Made by a program: the position numbers and the translations under genes
Source: Azoarcus_F sp048158365
Lineage (GTDB): Bacteria; Pseudomonadota; Gammaproteobacteria; Burkholderiales; Rhodocyclaceae
Reading direction: 5' to 3' (one strand)
Assembly (NCBI GenBank): GCA_048158365.1
Contig: JBLLNL010000002.1
Length of the DNA stretch: 64,000 nt
Notes under the pieces: generated by a model
Seen by the model: only the letters and a program-made list of their open reading frames with translations
Database searches by the model: none
What the model was told of the DNA's origin: nothing
Shown: positions 35,148-43,095 of the stretch, piece by piece
Position numbering within the stretch: position 1 is the first letter of the stretch
How the letters are laid out: each line of letters begins with the position of its first letter

Positions 35148-36629
35148 ATGACGGGTATGCCACTTCTCAGCCTCGCGATCTGGATACCGATCCTGGGCGG
35201 ACTGCTTGTGCTCGCCACGGGCTCGGACCGGAACGCGCCGCTTGCGCGGGGACTGTCCCTGGCCGTCGCGCTGCTCGGTTTCGCCGTGACCATCCCGCTG
35301 TTCGCGCTGTTCGATACCGGCACGAGCGCGATGCAGTTCCAGGAATACGCGTCGTGGATCCCGCGTTTCAACATCAACTACCACCTCGGCGTGGATGGCA
35401 TCTCGATGCTGTTCGTGATCCTCAACGCCTTTATCACGGTGATCGTGGTGGCTGCCGGCTGGCAGGTGATCCAGGACAAGGTCGCCCAGTACATGGCGGC
35501 CTTCCTGATCATGTCGGGCCTGATGAACGGGATCTTCTCGGCCCTCGACGGTGTGCTGTTCTACGTGTTCTTCGAGGCGTCGCTGATCCCGCTGTACCTG
35601 ATCATCGGTATCTGGGGTGGCGCGAACCGGGTCTATGCAGCGATCAAGTTCTTCCTCTACACGCTGGCGGGTTCGCTGCTGATGCTGGTTGCGCTGCTGT
35701 ACCTGTTCATGCAGGCCGGGGGCAGCTTCAGTATCCTCGAATGGCACCAGGTGCCGCTGGGCATGAGCGCGCAGACCTATATCTTCTGGGCCTTCCTGAT
35801 CGCATTCGCGGTCAAGGTGCCGATGTGGCCGGTCCACACCTGGCTGCCCGACGCGCACGTCGAGGCGCCAACCGGTGGGTCGGTGGTGCTGGCGGCGATC
35901 GCACTGAAACTCGGCGCCTACGGCTTCCTGCGTTTCTCGCTGCCGATCGTGCCGGATGCCGCGCAGGCGATGGCCCCGCTGGTGATCGCGCTGTCGCTGA
36001 TCGCGGTGGTCTATATCGGCTTCGTCGCGCTGGTGCAGACCGACATGAAGAAGCTGGTCGCCTATTCGTCGATTGCGCACATGGGCTTCGTGACGCTCGG
36101 TTTCTTCATGTTCAACAGCCTCGGCATCGAGGGCGCGCTGGTGCAGATGATCTCTCACGGCTTCGTGTCGGGCGCGATGTTCTTCTGCATCGGGGTGCTG
36201 TACGACCGCATGCACTCGCGTGACATCGCGGACTATGGTGGCGTGGTGCGAACCATGCCCAAGTTCGCCGCCTTCTTCATGCTGTTCGCGATGGCCAACG
36301 CGGGTCTGCCCGGCACCAGCGGTTTCGTCGGCGAGTTCATGGTCGTGCTCGGTGCGGTGCAGTTCAACTTCTGGGTGGCCTTCGTCGCCGCGACCACGCT
36401 GATCCTCGGTGCGGCCTACACCTTGTGGATGTACAAGCGGGTGGTGTTCGGCAAAGTCGCGAACGACCATGTCGCGCAACTGACCGACATCAACGGACGC
36501 GAGTTCGCGATTCTGCTCGTGCTGGCGGCGTGCGTGCTGGCGATGGGCCTGTATCCGTTCCCCTTCACCGAGGTGATGCATGCCTCCGTCGATCAACTCC
36601 TGCGGCACGTTGCCGTGAGCAAGCTCTGA
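35148..36629 (+). CDS. nuoM: NADH-quinone oxidoreductase subunit M (antiporter-like)
   Basis: The 493-residue proton-pumping subunit has about 14 helices. Markers are DGISMLFVILNAFITV, FFEASLIPLYLIIGIWGG, VPMWPVHTWLPDAHVEAPTG and YSSIAHMGFVTLGFF. It has the usual length. A small GC hairpin lies in the 67-base gap after nuoL. Confidence 0.97.
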   Translation: MTGMPLLSLAIWIPILGGLLVLATGSDRNAPLARGLSLAVALLGFAVTIPLFALFDTGTSAMQFQEYASWIPRFNINYHLGVDGISMLFVILNAFITVIVVAAGWQVIQDKVAQYMAAFLIMSGLMNGIFSALDGVLFYVFFEASLIPLYLIIGIWGGANRVYAAIKFFLYTLAGSLLMLVALLYLFMQAGGSFSILEWHQVPLGMSAQTYIFWAFLIAFAVKVPMWPVHTWLPDAHVEAPTGGSVVLAAIALKLGAYGFLRFSLPIVPDAAQAMAPLVIALSLIAVVYIGFVALVQTDMKKLVAYSSIAHMGFVTLGFFMFNSLGIEGALVQMISHGFVSGAMFFCIGVLYDRMHSRDIADYGGVVRTMPKFAAFFMLFAMANAGLPGTSGFVGEFMVVLGAVQFNFWVAFVAATTLILGAAYTLWMYKRVVFGKVANDHVAQLTDINGREFAILLVLAACVLAMGLYPFPFTEVMHASVDQLLRHVAVSKL

Positions 36630-36666
36630 CAGAGCAGCTCAGAACCCTTACCGGACTGGTCAGAAG

Positions 36667-38136
36667 ATGAACTTTGTTGTCCCCGACTTCTACCCCGCAG
36701 CGGCCGAGATCTTCGTCGCGGTGATGGCGCTGGTGATCATGCTGGCGAGCACCTTCGCGCGCAGCATCGCACGCAGCCTTGCCTACTACCTGACGCAGGG
36801 CACCCTGCTGGTGGCGGCCGTGATCACGGTCGCGACGCTGGACGGCCAGGTGGTGCTGACCTTCAGCAACATGTTCGTGTCCGATCTGATGGGCGACTTC
36901 CTGAAGCTGCTGATCTACTTCGCGGTCGCGATCGGTCTGCTTTATGGACGCGGCTATCTTGCCGATCGCAGCATGGACCGACCCGAGTACTTCCTGCTCA
37001 CGCTGCTGATGACGCTGGGCATGATGGTGATGGTCACGTCCAACCACATGCTGTCGATGTACATGGGGCTGGAGATGATGTCGCTGTCGCTGTACGCGAT
37101 GGTGGCCTTCGACCGCGAGTCGGTCCGCTCGACCGAAGCGGCGATGAAGTACTTCGTGCTCGGTGCGCTCGCGTCCGGTCTGCTGCTGTACGGCATGTCG
37201 ATGATCTACGGTGCGACCGGAAGCATGGAGTTCTCCGGCATCGCGCAGGCGATCTACCATCAGTCGGCGAACAAGACGGTGCTGGTGTTCGGGGTGGTGT
37301 TTCTGATGGCCGGCCTCGCTTTCAAGCTCGGGGTCGTGCCTTTCCACATGTGGGTGCCGGACGTCTATCAGGGCGCGCCGACCGCGGTCACGCTGATGAT
37401 TGCGACCGCGCCGAAACTGGCCGCATTCGCGATGGCGATGCGCCTGCTGGTGTATGGCCTGTTCGAACTCGCCGAAGAGTGGCAGTCGATGATGATGTTC
37501 CTCGCGGTGGCGTCGATCATCCTCGGCAACTTCGCCGCGATCGCGCAGACCAATCTGAAACGCATGCTGGCGTACTCAGGCATTGCGCACATGGGCTTCG
37601 TGCTGCTCGGGCTGCTGTCGGGCGTGGTCGACGGCGATCGCAATTTCGCGCTCAATGCCTACAGCTCGGCGATGTTCTACGCGGTGTCCTACGTGATCAT
37701 GAGCCTCGCTTCGTTCGGCATGATCATCCTGCTGTCGCGTGCCGGCTTCGAGGCCGAGAACATCGATGACTTCAAGGGTCTGAGCCGGCGCTCGCCGTGG
37801 TTCGCGCTGATGATGCTGATCATCATGTTCTCGATGGCCGGCGTGCCGTTCTTCATCGGTTTCTTCGCGAAGCTGTCGGTGCTGCAGGCGGTGATCGCCG
37901 CCGGCTACATCTGGCTGGCCGTGCTCGCGGTGGTGATGTCGCTGATCGGTGCGTTCTACTATCTGCGGGTGGTCAAGGTCATGTACTTCGATGCGCCGGA
38001 GGACAGTTCGCCGATCCATGCGCCGAGCGACGTGAGGGTCATGCTGTCGGCCAATGGCCTGGCGATCGCGGTTCTGGGCCTGCTGCCGCAGGGTCTGATG
38101 TCGTTGTGCGCGTATGCGCTGATCGCATCGCTGTGA
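36667..38136 (+). CDS. nuoN: NADH-quinone oxidoreductase subunit N (antiporter-like)
   Basis: The 489-residue last antiporter-like subunit has about 14 helices, with MYMGLEMMSLSLYAMVAFDR, GLAFKLGVVPFHMWVPDVYQ and YSGIAHMGFVLLGLLSG. It completes the 14-subunit complex I set. The Nudix hydrolase gene begins four bases after its stop. Confidence 0.97.
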   Translation: MNFVVPDFYPAAAEIFVAVMALVIMLASTFARSIARSLAYYLTQGTLLVAAVITVATLDGQVVLTFSNMFVSDLMGDFLKLLIYFAVAIGLLYGRGYLADRSMDRPEYFLLTLLMTLGMMVMVTSNHMLSMYMGLEMMSLSLYAMVAFDRESVRSTEAAMKYFVLGALASGLLLYGMSMIYGATGSMEFSGIAQAIYHQSANKTVLVFGVVFLMAGLAFKLGVVPFHMWVPDVYQGAPTAVTLMIATAPKLAAFAMAMRLLVYGLFELAEEWQSMMMFLAVASIILGNFAAIAQTNLKRMLAYSGIAHMGFVLLGLLSGVVDGDRNFALNAYSSAMFYAVSYVIMSLASFGMIILLSRAGFEAENIDDFKGLSRRSPWFALMMLIIMFSMAGVPFFIGFFAKLSVLQAVIAAGYIWLAVLAVVMSLIGAFYYLRVVKVMYFDAPEDSSPIHAPSDVRVMLSANGLAIAVLGLLPQGLMSLCAYALIASL

Positions 38137-38140
38137 TTCG

Positions 38141-38749
38141 ATGAAGCCTTGCGCAGGCGAAGGGTTCGCGGAGGTCGGCGCTCAGGGCCATCGTGACGAC
38201 GATCCGCTGGCGGAGACGGTGCTTGCCTCGGAGAACGTCTTCCGCGGCGTGCTGCTCGACGTTCGTCGTGATCGGGTGCGACTTCCGGATGGCGCCGAGG
38301 CCATGCGCGAGTACATCCGGCACCCCGGTGCCGTCGTCGTGGCTGCGGTGCTCCCCGGCGGGCAACTGCTGTTCGAGCGGCAGTTCCGTTATCCACTCGG
38401 GCGCGCTTTCTTCGAGTTGCCGGCCGGCAAGATCGAACCGGGCGAGGACATCCTCGCCTGCGCGCAGCGCGAATTGCGCGAGGAGACCGGATACACCGCA
38501 GCGCGCTGGGAATACGTCGGCGTCATGCATCCGTGCATCGGCTATTCGGACGAGCGAATCGAGATCTTCCTGGCGCGTGAGCTCACCGAGGTCGGCCACG
38601 CGCGTGACGAGGGCGAATTCCTCGAAGTGCTGCCGTTCGACGCGAACGAGGCCGAACGGGCGGTGCACGATGGCCGGATCACCGACGGCAAGACGATCGC
38701 CGCGCTGTTCCGGTGCCTGCCGCGCCTGCGGGCCGAAGCGGCGCGTTGA
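38141..38749 (+). CDS. Nudix hydrolase, ADP-ribose pyrophosphatase type
   Basis: The 202-residue protein has a full Nudix box at about residues 96-118 (GKIEPGEDILACAQRELREE and following TGY) with the metal-binding Glu111, Glu114 and Glu115. The preceding dimerisation/substrate segment (VVVAAVLPGGQLLFERQFRY) and Pro in ELPAGKIEPG are typical of NudF-like ADP-ribose pyrophosphatases, which split ADP-ribose to AMP and ribose-5-phosphate. It starts only four bases after nuoN and is probably the last gene of the nuo transcript. A supporting role in nucleotide clean-up around NADH metabolism is plausible (inference). Confidence 0.87.
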   Translation: MKPCAGEGFAEVGAQGHRDDDPLAETVLASENVFRGVLLDVRRDRVRLPDGAEAMREYIRHPGAVVVAAVLPGGQLLFERQFRYPLGRAFFELPAGKIEPGEDILACAQRELREETGYTAARWEYVGVMHPCIGYSDERIEIFLARELTEVGHARDEGEFLEVLPFDANEAERAVHDGRITDGKTIAALFRCLPRLRAEAAR

Positions 38750-38817
38750 GCGTCGTTCGGCCGAAAAGACCCGCCTGAAAGCTGCACCAAGCCCCTCTTT
38801 TCGTAGATTGCCAACCC

Positions 38818-40035
38818 ATGTCATCGAACCTGCAAGCATTGCTGGCACAGGAACCGCATCGTCAGCTCACCATCGGTGCGGTCGAGATCACGCTGCTGGG
38901 CACCGCACATGTATCCCCTGCGAGCGCCCGGACCGTCACCGCGTTGATCGATGCCGGTCATTTCGACACCGTCGCAATCGAACTGTGCGCCAGTCGTCAG
39001 CGCGCAATGGTCGATCCGGGGGCGATGGGGAAGCTGGATCTTTTCAGCGTGATTCGCTCCGGCAAGGTGCCGATGGTGGCTGCGAGCCTCGCGCTCGGCG
39101 CCTTCCAGCAGCGGTTGGCCGACCAGTACGGAATCGAGCCGGGCGCCGAGATGCGCGCCGCGATCGACGGTGCGCTCGATCGCGGCCTCACGCTGGCGCT
39201 GATCGACCGCGAGATCGGTCTCACGCTGCGACGTGCCTACAAGGCGGTGCCATGGTGGCAGCGGACCGAACTGATCGCAGGTCTGTTCGCGGGCGTGATG
39301 AGCAAGGACAAGATAGCCGAGAGCGAAATCGAGAAGCTGAAGGAGGGCGACGTACTCGAATCGACCTTCAGTGAGTTCGCCGAACAGTCCGAAGCGATCT
39401 ACGGCCCGGTGATCGACGAGCGTGACCGCTACATGGCAGCGCGCCTGCAGCAGATCGTCGACGAAGGCCGTGCGCGCAAGGTGCTGGCGGTGGTCGGCGC
39501 CGGTCATCTGAAAGGCATCACGCGCTACCTGGAGACGCGCACGGAATCCCCCGCCGAGACGTTGCGAGAACTGGAACAGTCCCCGCCCAAGGCGCGCTGG
39601 CCCAAGGTGCTGCCCTGGGTCATCATTGGCGTGATCCTGGCCGGCTTCGTGTTCGGATTCACGCGCAACACCCAATTGGGTTACCAGATGGTAGTCGACT
39701 GGATTCTGATCAATGGAGGACTGGCCGCAATCGGCGGCATCATTGCGCTGGCGCATCCGCTGACCATCCTGGCCGCGGCCCTCGGCGCCCCCTTGACTTC
39801 GCTGAACCCGACGATAGGCATCGGCTTCGTCACCGCCGCGGTCGAACTCTATCTGCGCAAACCGCAGGTCAGCGATTTCGCAACGCTGCGCCGCGACGTG
39901 ACCGAACTCAAGGGCTGGTGGAAGAACCGGGTGTCACGCGTGCTGCTGGTGTTTCTGCTGACCACGCTGGGGTCGGCGATGGGCACCTACATCGGCGGCG
40001 CGCGCATCTTCGGACGGTTGTTCGGCGGCGGCTGA
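38818..40035 (+). CDS. TraB/PrgY-family protein with C-terminal membrane helices
   Basis: The 405-residue protein begins its TraB domain with ITLLGTAHVSPASA (GTAHVS at 28-33). The conserved VAIELCASRQ and AVVGAGHLKGI, with His and Glu of the possible metallo-hydrolase site, lie in the first 240 residues. The last third has about four membrane helices (VLPWVIIGVILAGFVFGF and following). TraB/PrgY proteins block peptide pheromone signalling in enterococci; the function in Proteobacteria is unknown. It follows the Nudix gene by 68 bases with no clear ribosome-binding site. It converges on the downstream glycosyltransferase gene. Confidence 0.85.
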   Translation: MSSNLQALLAQEPHRQLTIGAVEITLLGTAHVSPASARTVTALIDAGHFDTVAIELCASRQRAMVDPGAMGKLDLFSVIRSGKVPMVAASLALGAFQQRLADQYGIEPGAEMRAAIDGALDRGLTLALIDREIGLTLRRAYKAVPWWQRTELIAGLFAGVMSKDKIAESEIEKLKEGDVLESTFSEFAEQSEAIYGPVIDERDRYMAARLQQIVDEGRARKVLAVVGAGHLKGITRYLETRTESPAETLRELEQSPPKARWPKVLPWVIIGVILAGFVFGFTRNTQLGYQMVVDWILINGGLAAIGGIIALAHPLTILAAALGAPLTSLNPTIGIGFVTAAVELYLRKPQVSDFATLRRDVTELKGWWKNRVSRVLLVFLLTTLGSAMGTYIGGARIFGRLFGGG

Positions 40036-40168
40036 AACCCGACGGACAGACGCCAGGCGCTTGCACGTCCGGCGTCCATCGTTCGTCCCGGGCTTTAGAA
40101 GCTGCGACCGCGCCATGATTTGATCGGCTTCATCCGCGATGGGGCTTGACTGCGGAGCTGGATGTCAT

Positions 40169-41392
40169 TCAGGCCTGGTTTCGATCCGCTACATATGCGT
40201 CAGCGCGGATCCTGCGGTCGCCCGTCGGTCGCCGTGCAGACCCATCCAGAATGTCGCGATAGAGCGCCGCCAGTCGGTTCGCCATGGCCGCCGAACTCCA
40301 GTTCTGGCTGAAGGTTTTCGCGTCACCGGCGAGGCGTCGGTGCAGGTCGTGATCCTGCAGCAGCGTGTGCAGTGCGGTGGCGAAACCGTCTACGTCGTCC
40401 GGCGCGACGATCGCACCCTGCTGCGGCAAGAGGATGTCGCGGGTCCCCATCTCGGCCAGAGCTACGACCGGCAATCGGGCGGCCATCGCCTCGATCAGCA
40501 CCAGGCCCTGGGTCTCGGTCCTGGATGCGAACACGAACGCGTCGGCCGCCGCGTAGCAGTCCGGCAGTTCGGTATGGCGATCGAGATAGCCGACAAAGCG
40601 AAGGTTTCCGGTCAGGCCCTTGCGCTTCGCGTCGCGTTCGAGCGGGGCCCGGGCGGGCCCCTCGCCCGCGATCATCAGCATGAAGTCTGGCATTCTGGCG
40701 CGCATCGTCGCGGTGACGTCGAGCAGGAAACCGATGTTCTTTTCGTGCGCGACCCGGCCGACGAACAGCGCCAGTGGCGCGTGCTCCGCAATGGCGTGGC
40801 GCGCGCGAAAACGTCGTCGGTCGCCACCTTCGAAGTCGTCGAGCGGAATGCCGGTCGGCAGGATCTCGACCGGTCGGTGGATGCCGTACGCGAGCAGGCG
40901 CTCGCGCATCGCGCTCGACGGCACGACGATGCGATCCATCGCATTGCATTGCGCGCGTGAGAAACGCCGGGCGACGTACTTCAGCAGCTTCGCAGGCAGC
41001 ATCGGGGCGTAGTGGTGCAGATATTCCTCGAACAGCGTGTGGTAGGTGAGCATCACCGGCAGGTGGTTTGCGGTTGCCGCGGCCAGTCCTGCGTAATGGG
41101 CGACGAAGGGCGTCTGGATATGCACCAGATCGCATCTTGCGGCCGCGTCGCGGGTGCGGCGATGCATCTCGCGCCAGTTGAGCAGTCTGTCTTCGGGATC
41201 ACGCGGCACAGGGCGCCCCGGAACGCGGATGATGCCGGGTGTGTTCGGCTCCGAGCCGTAGCGTGGCGCGACCACGGTCACATCGACCCCGAAATCGGGC
41301 AGTGCTCTGACGAAGGTTTCGATCGATGTCGATACGCCATTCACGCGCGGGAAATACACATCGGATACCATCAGAACGCGCAGTTGGGTCAT
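40169..41392 (-). CDS. Glycosyltransferase family 4 (GT-B fold), glycolipid-type
   Basis: The 407-residue protein has an N-terminal acceptor domain beginning LRVLMVSDVYFPRVNGVSTS and a C-terminal donor domain with ALFVGRVAHEKNIGFLLDV and the EX7E motif in SRTETQGLVLIEAMA. It resembles the branch that includes diacylglycerol glucosyltransferases and PimB-like mannosyltransferases (the 'NGVS.S...F...L' start and 'TYHTLFEEYLHHY' stretch), so a lipid acceptor is likely. ATG 41392 was chosen because MTQLRVLMV is the natural N-terminus; the upstream extension (to 41545) has no conserved sequence. It stands alone, divergent from the HAD phosphatase gene. Confidence 0.86.
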   Translation of the reverse strand: MTQLRVLMVSDVYFPRVNGVSTSIETFVRALPDFGVDVTVVAPRYGSEPNTPGIIRVPGRPVPRDPEDRLLNWREMHRRTRDAAARCDLVHIQTPFVAHYAGLAAATANHLPVMLTYHTLFEEYLHHYAPMLPAKLLKYVARRFSRAQCNAMDRIVVPSSAMRERLLAYGIHRPVEILPTGIPLDDFEGGDRRRFRARHAIAEHAPLALFVGRVAHEKNIGFLLDVTATMRARMPDFMLMIAGEGPARAPLERDAKRKGLTGNLRFVGYLDRHTELPDCYAAADAFVFASRTETQGLVLIEAMAARLPVVALAEMGTRDILLPQQGAIVAPDDVDGFATALHTLLQDHDLHRRLAGDAKTFSQNWSSAAMANRLAALYRDILDGSARRPTGDRRIRADAYVADRNQA

Positions 41393-41619
41393 CGGGGTGT
41401 CGCCGTCATGGATGCGTGGAAGCGAGTGGCGCCTGAGGTGCGCGGTGGGGCGGGTCGGTATTCGTCGCGGTCGATGACCCTGACTCAAGTATCGAGCCTC
41501 GCATGCGAAGGTTGCGCTGACGTTAAGGGCGATCCCGCACGACATGCGGTACAGGGGCGATCCGGCGCCGATGGTGAGCAGTTGTCTGAAAGGCCCGTGG
41601 CCGGGCCGGGAGGGAAGTG

Positions 41620-42303
41620 ATGTTCGGGAGTACCGATCGCCTGGTGGTTTTCGATGCGGACGGCACGCTGATCGACGCGTTCAGCGCGATCGACGAGACT
41701 TTCGCCGCGCATGGCATGCGCATCGGTGATCTCGATCGCTTCCAGAAGCGACGCGCACTGTTCAAGTATCTCGGTGGTCTGCGGGAGTTTCCGGGCAATC
41801 TGCGCAAGCAGTTCGGCAAGCGCCGGCGTAAGGATCTGCTCGATACGCTGACCGACGTCTACCGCGAGCGCGCGCGCATCTATCCCGGTCTCGCGGATCT
41901 GCTCAATGCGCTGATTGCGGCTCCGGGCATCCGGGTCGGGCTGGTCAGCCGAAATGTGACCAATGAGCCCGACGTTACGCTGAAGCGCCTGTTCGAGCGC
42001 AGTGGCATCGATTCGGCCGGCCTGGATTTCACCGCGTGCATTGCACTGCGCGACAGCAAGGCGCCGTTCTTTCGGCAGGCGCGCAATAAGTTCGACATCA
42101 ACCCGGCGCGTGCCTACGCGTGCGGGGACGAGCACAAGGACTTCGTCGCGGCCACCGCCACCGGCATGCATCCGTTCATCGTGTCATACGGTTTCGAGGG
42201 CTTCGAGCGTCTGACGGCGCGCTTCGAGGTGCCCGAGGACGTGATCTCCCGAACGCCGGAGGAACTGAGCGCACGCGTGCGGCATGCCCTGGATCTGGGT
42301 TGA
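41620..42303 (+). CDS. HAD-superfamily phosphatase
   Basis: The 227-residue protein has motif I FDADGTLID (Asp12 nucleophile, Asp14), motif II with Ser in GLVSRN, the motif III Lys in RDSKAPFF, and motif IV ACGDEHKDFVAA. A helical cap lies between motifs I and II (about 25-85, rich in Arg and Lys). The substrate is unknown; the fold is phosphoglycolate-phosphatase-like. ATG 41620 follows GGGAGGG; a GTG lies one codon upstream. It converges with the CYTH gene. Confidence 0.82.
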   Translation: MFGSTDRLVVFDADGTLIDAFSAIDETFAAHGMRIGDLDRFQKRRALFKYLGGLREFPGNLRKQFGKRRRKDLLDTLTDVYRERARIYPGLADLLNALIAAPGIRVGLVSRNVTNEPDVTLKRLFERSGIDSAGLDFTACIALRDSKAPFFRQARNKFDINPARAYACGDEHKDFVAATATGMHPFIVSYGFEGFERLTARFEVPEDVISRTPEELSARVRHALDLG

Positions 42304-42372
42304 ATCGGCGCGGAGGCGGTCGGCCTGGGCGCGAGTCAGGACGGGCCGTCCCTTCGGGCAGGCCGCAACCGG

Positions 42373-42912
42373 TCAGTGACGGCCGTCTCGACCCGCCTCG
42401 GGAAACGCTCCTGCGTGACGGTGAACACAGGCCGGTGGCACCAGACCCAGCACCGGCAACGGGCTGGACGCCAGCGCAAAATTGCCGAAGCGCTTGTCGG
42501 CCGTGATCTCGGGCCCGAGCCACGGCGGACATTGAACCGGTTGCGCAGCATGCATCAGTTCGACCTCGGCGATGACCAGACCGGCATGGCGGCCATGGAA
42601 CATGTCGACCTCGAACGCATGTCGCCCGAAGGGCACCACATGCCGCGTCTTTTCGACGACGCGCCCAGAACAGTAACGTGCGAGGATCTCGCGGGCATCG
42701 GGAAGCGGAATCGGGTATTCATATTCGTCGCGGGCGATGCCAATGCTCGGACCCTTGAGGGTCAGGAAGGCGCGCTCGCCACGTATGCGGACGCGGGTCG
42801 TCATCGCGCCGGCTTCCTTCGCGACATAACCCTGCAAGATCCGCTCGCCACGGCATCCGGCGAGGAAGTGGGTGTCCAGAACGAGGAATCGTCGTTCGAT
42901 CTCTTGAGCCAT
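42373..42912 (-). CDS. CYTH-domain protein (triphosphate tunnel metalloenzyme)
   Basis: The 179-residue protein starts MAQEIERRFLV, the CYTH signature region. The canonical ExExK motif appears as EIERR, with Arg in place of Lys. The remaining beta strands include ILQGYVAKEAGAMTTRVRIR, FLTLKGP, DEYEYPIPLPDAREIL, FEVDMFHGRHAGLVIAEVEL and the closing EITADKRFGNFALA. Relatives hydrolyse inorganic triphosphate or thiamine triphosphate. ATG 42912 gives the natural start; upstream in-frame codons are not conserved. The last 25 residues (Pro-rich) extend past the usual end. Confidence 0.86.
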   Translation of the reverse strand: MAQEIERRFLVLDTHFLAGCRGERILQGYVAKEAGAMTTRVRIRGERAFLTLKGPSIGIARDEYEYPIPLPDAREILARYCSGRVVEKTRHVVPFGRHAFEVDMFHGRHAGLVIAEVELMHAAQPVQCPPWLGPEITADKRFGNFALASSPLPVLGLVPPACVHRHAGAFPEAGRDGRH

Positions 42913-43065
42913 GGGCCGCCGCGTCATTTGAATTTGGACGAAGCGGATTCTAACAAACGGAGTCGAAGGCTGTGCTAAGAATCGTTTATGAGCGCATGAG
43001 CATCCGGATCGCTCTGTCATGGCCAGGATGCTGCAATGAAGACGCAATCTGCAGACGCTAAGCTT

Positions 43066-43095
43066 TGGGGCTTATCGTAAGCATGGAGGCGGATC
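43066..43095 (+). promoter_or_regulatory. Alternative short hairpins in front of the PhoU-like gene
   Basis: Immediately before the GGAGGCGG ribosome-binding site the sequence is GCTAAGC-TTTGGG-GCTTA-TCG-TAAGC. The central GCTTA can pair either with the upstream TAAGC or with the downstream TAAGC, giving two mutually exclusive stems just upstream of the start. This could be a small leader switch or chance. Confidence 0.3.
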
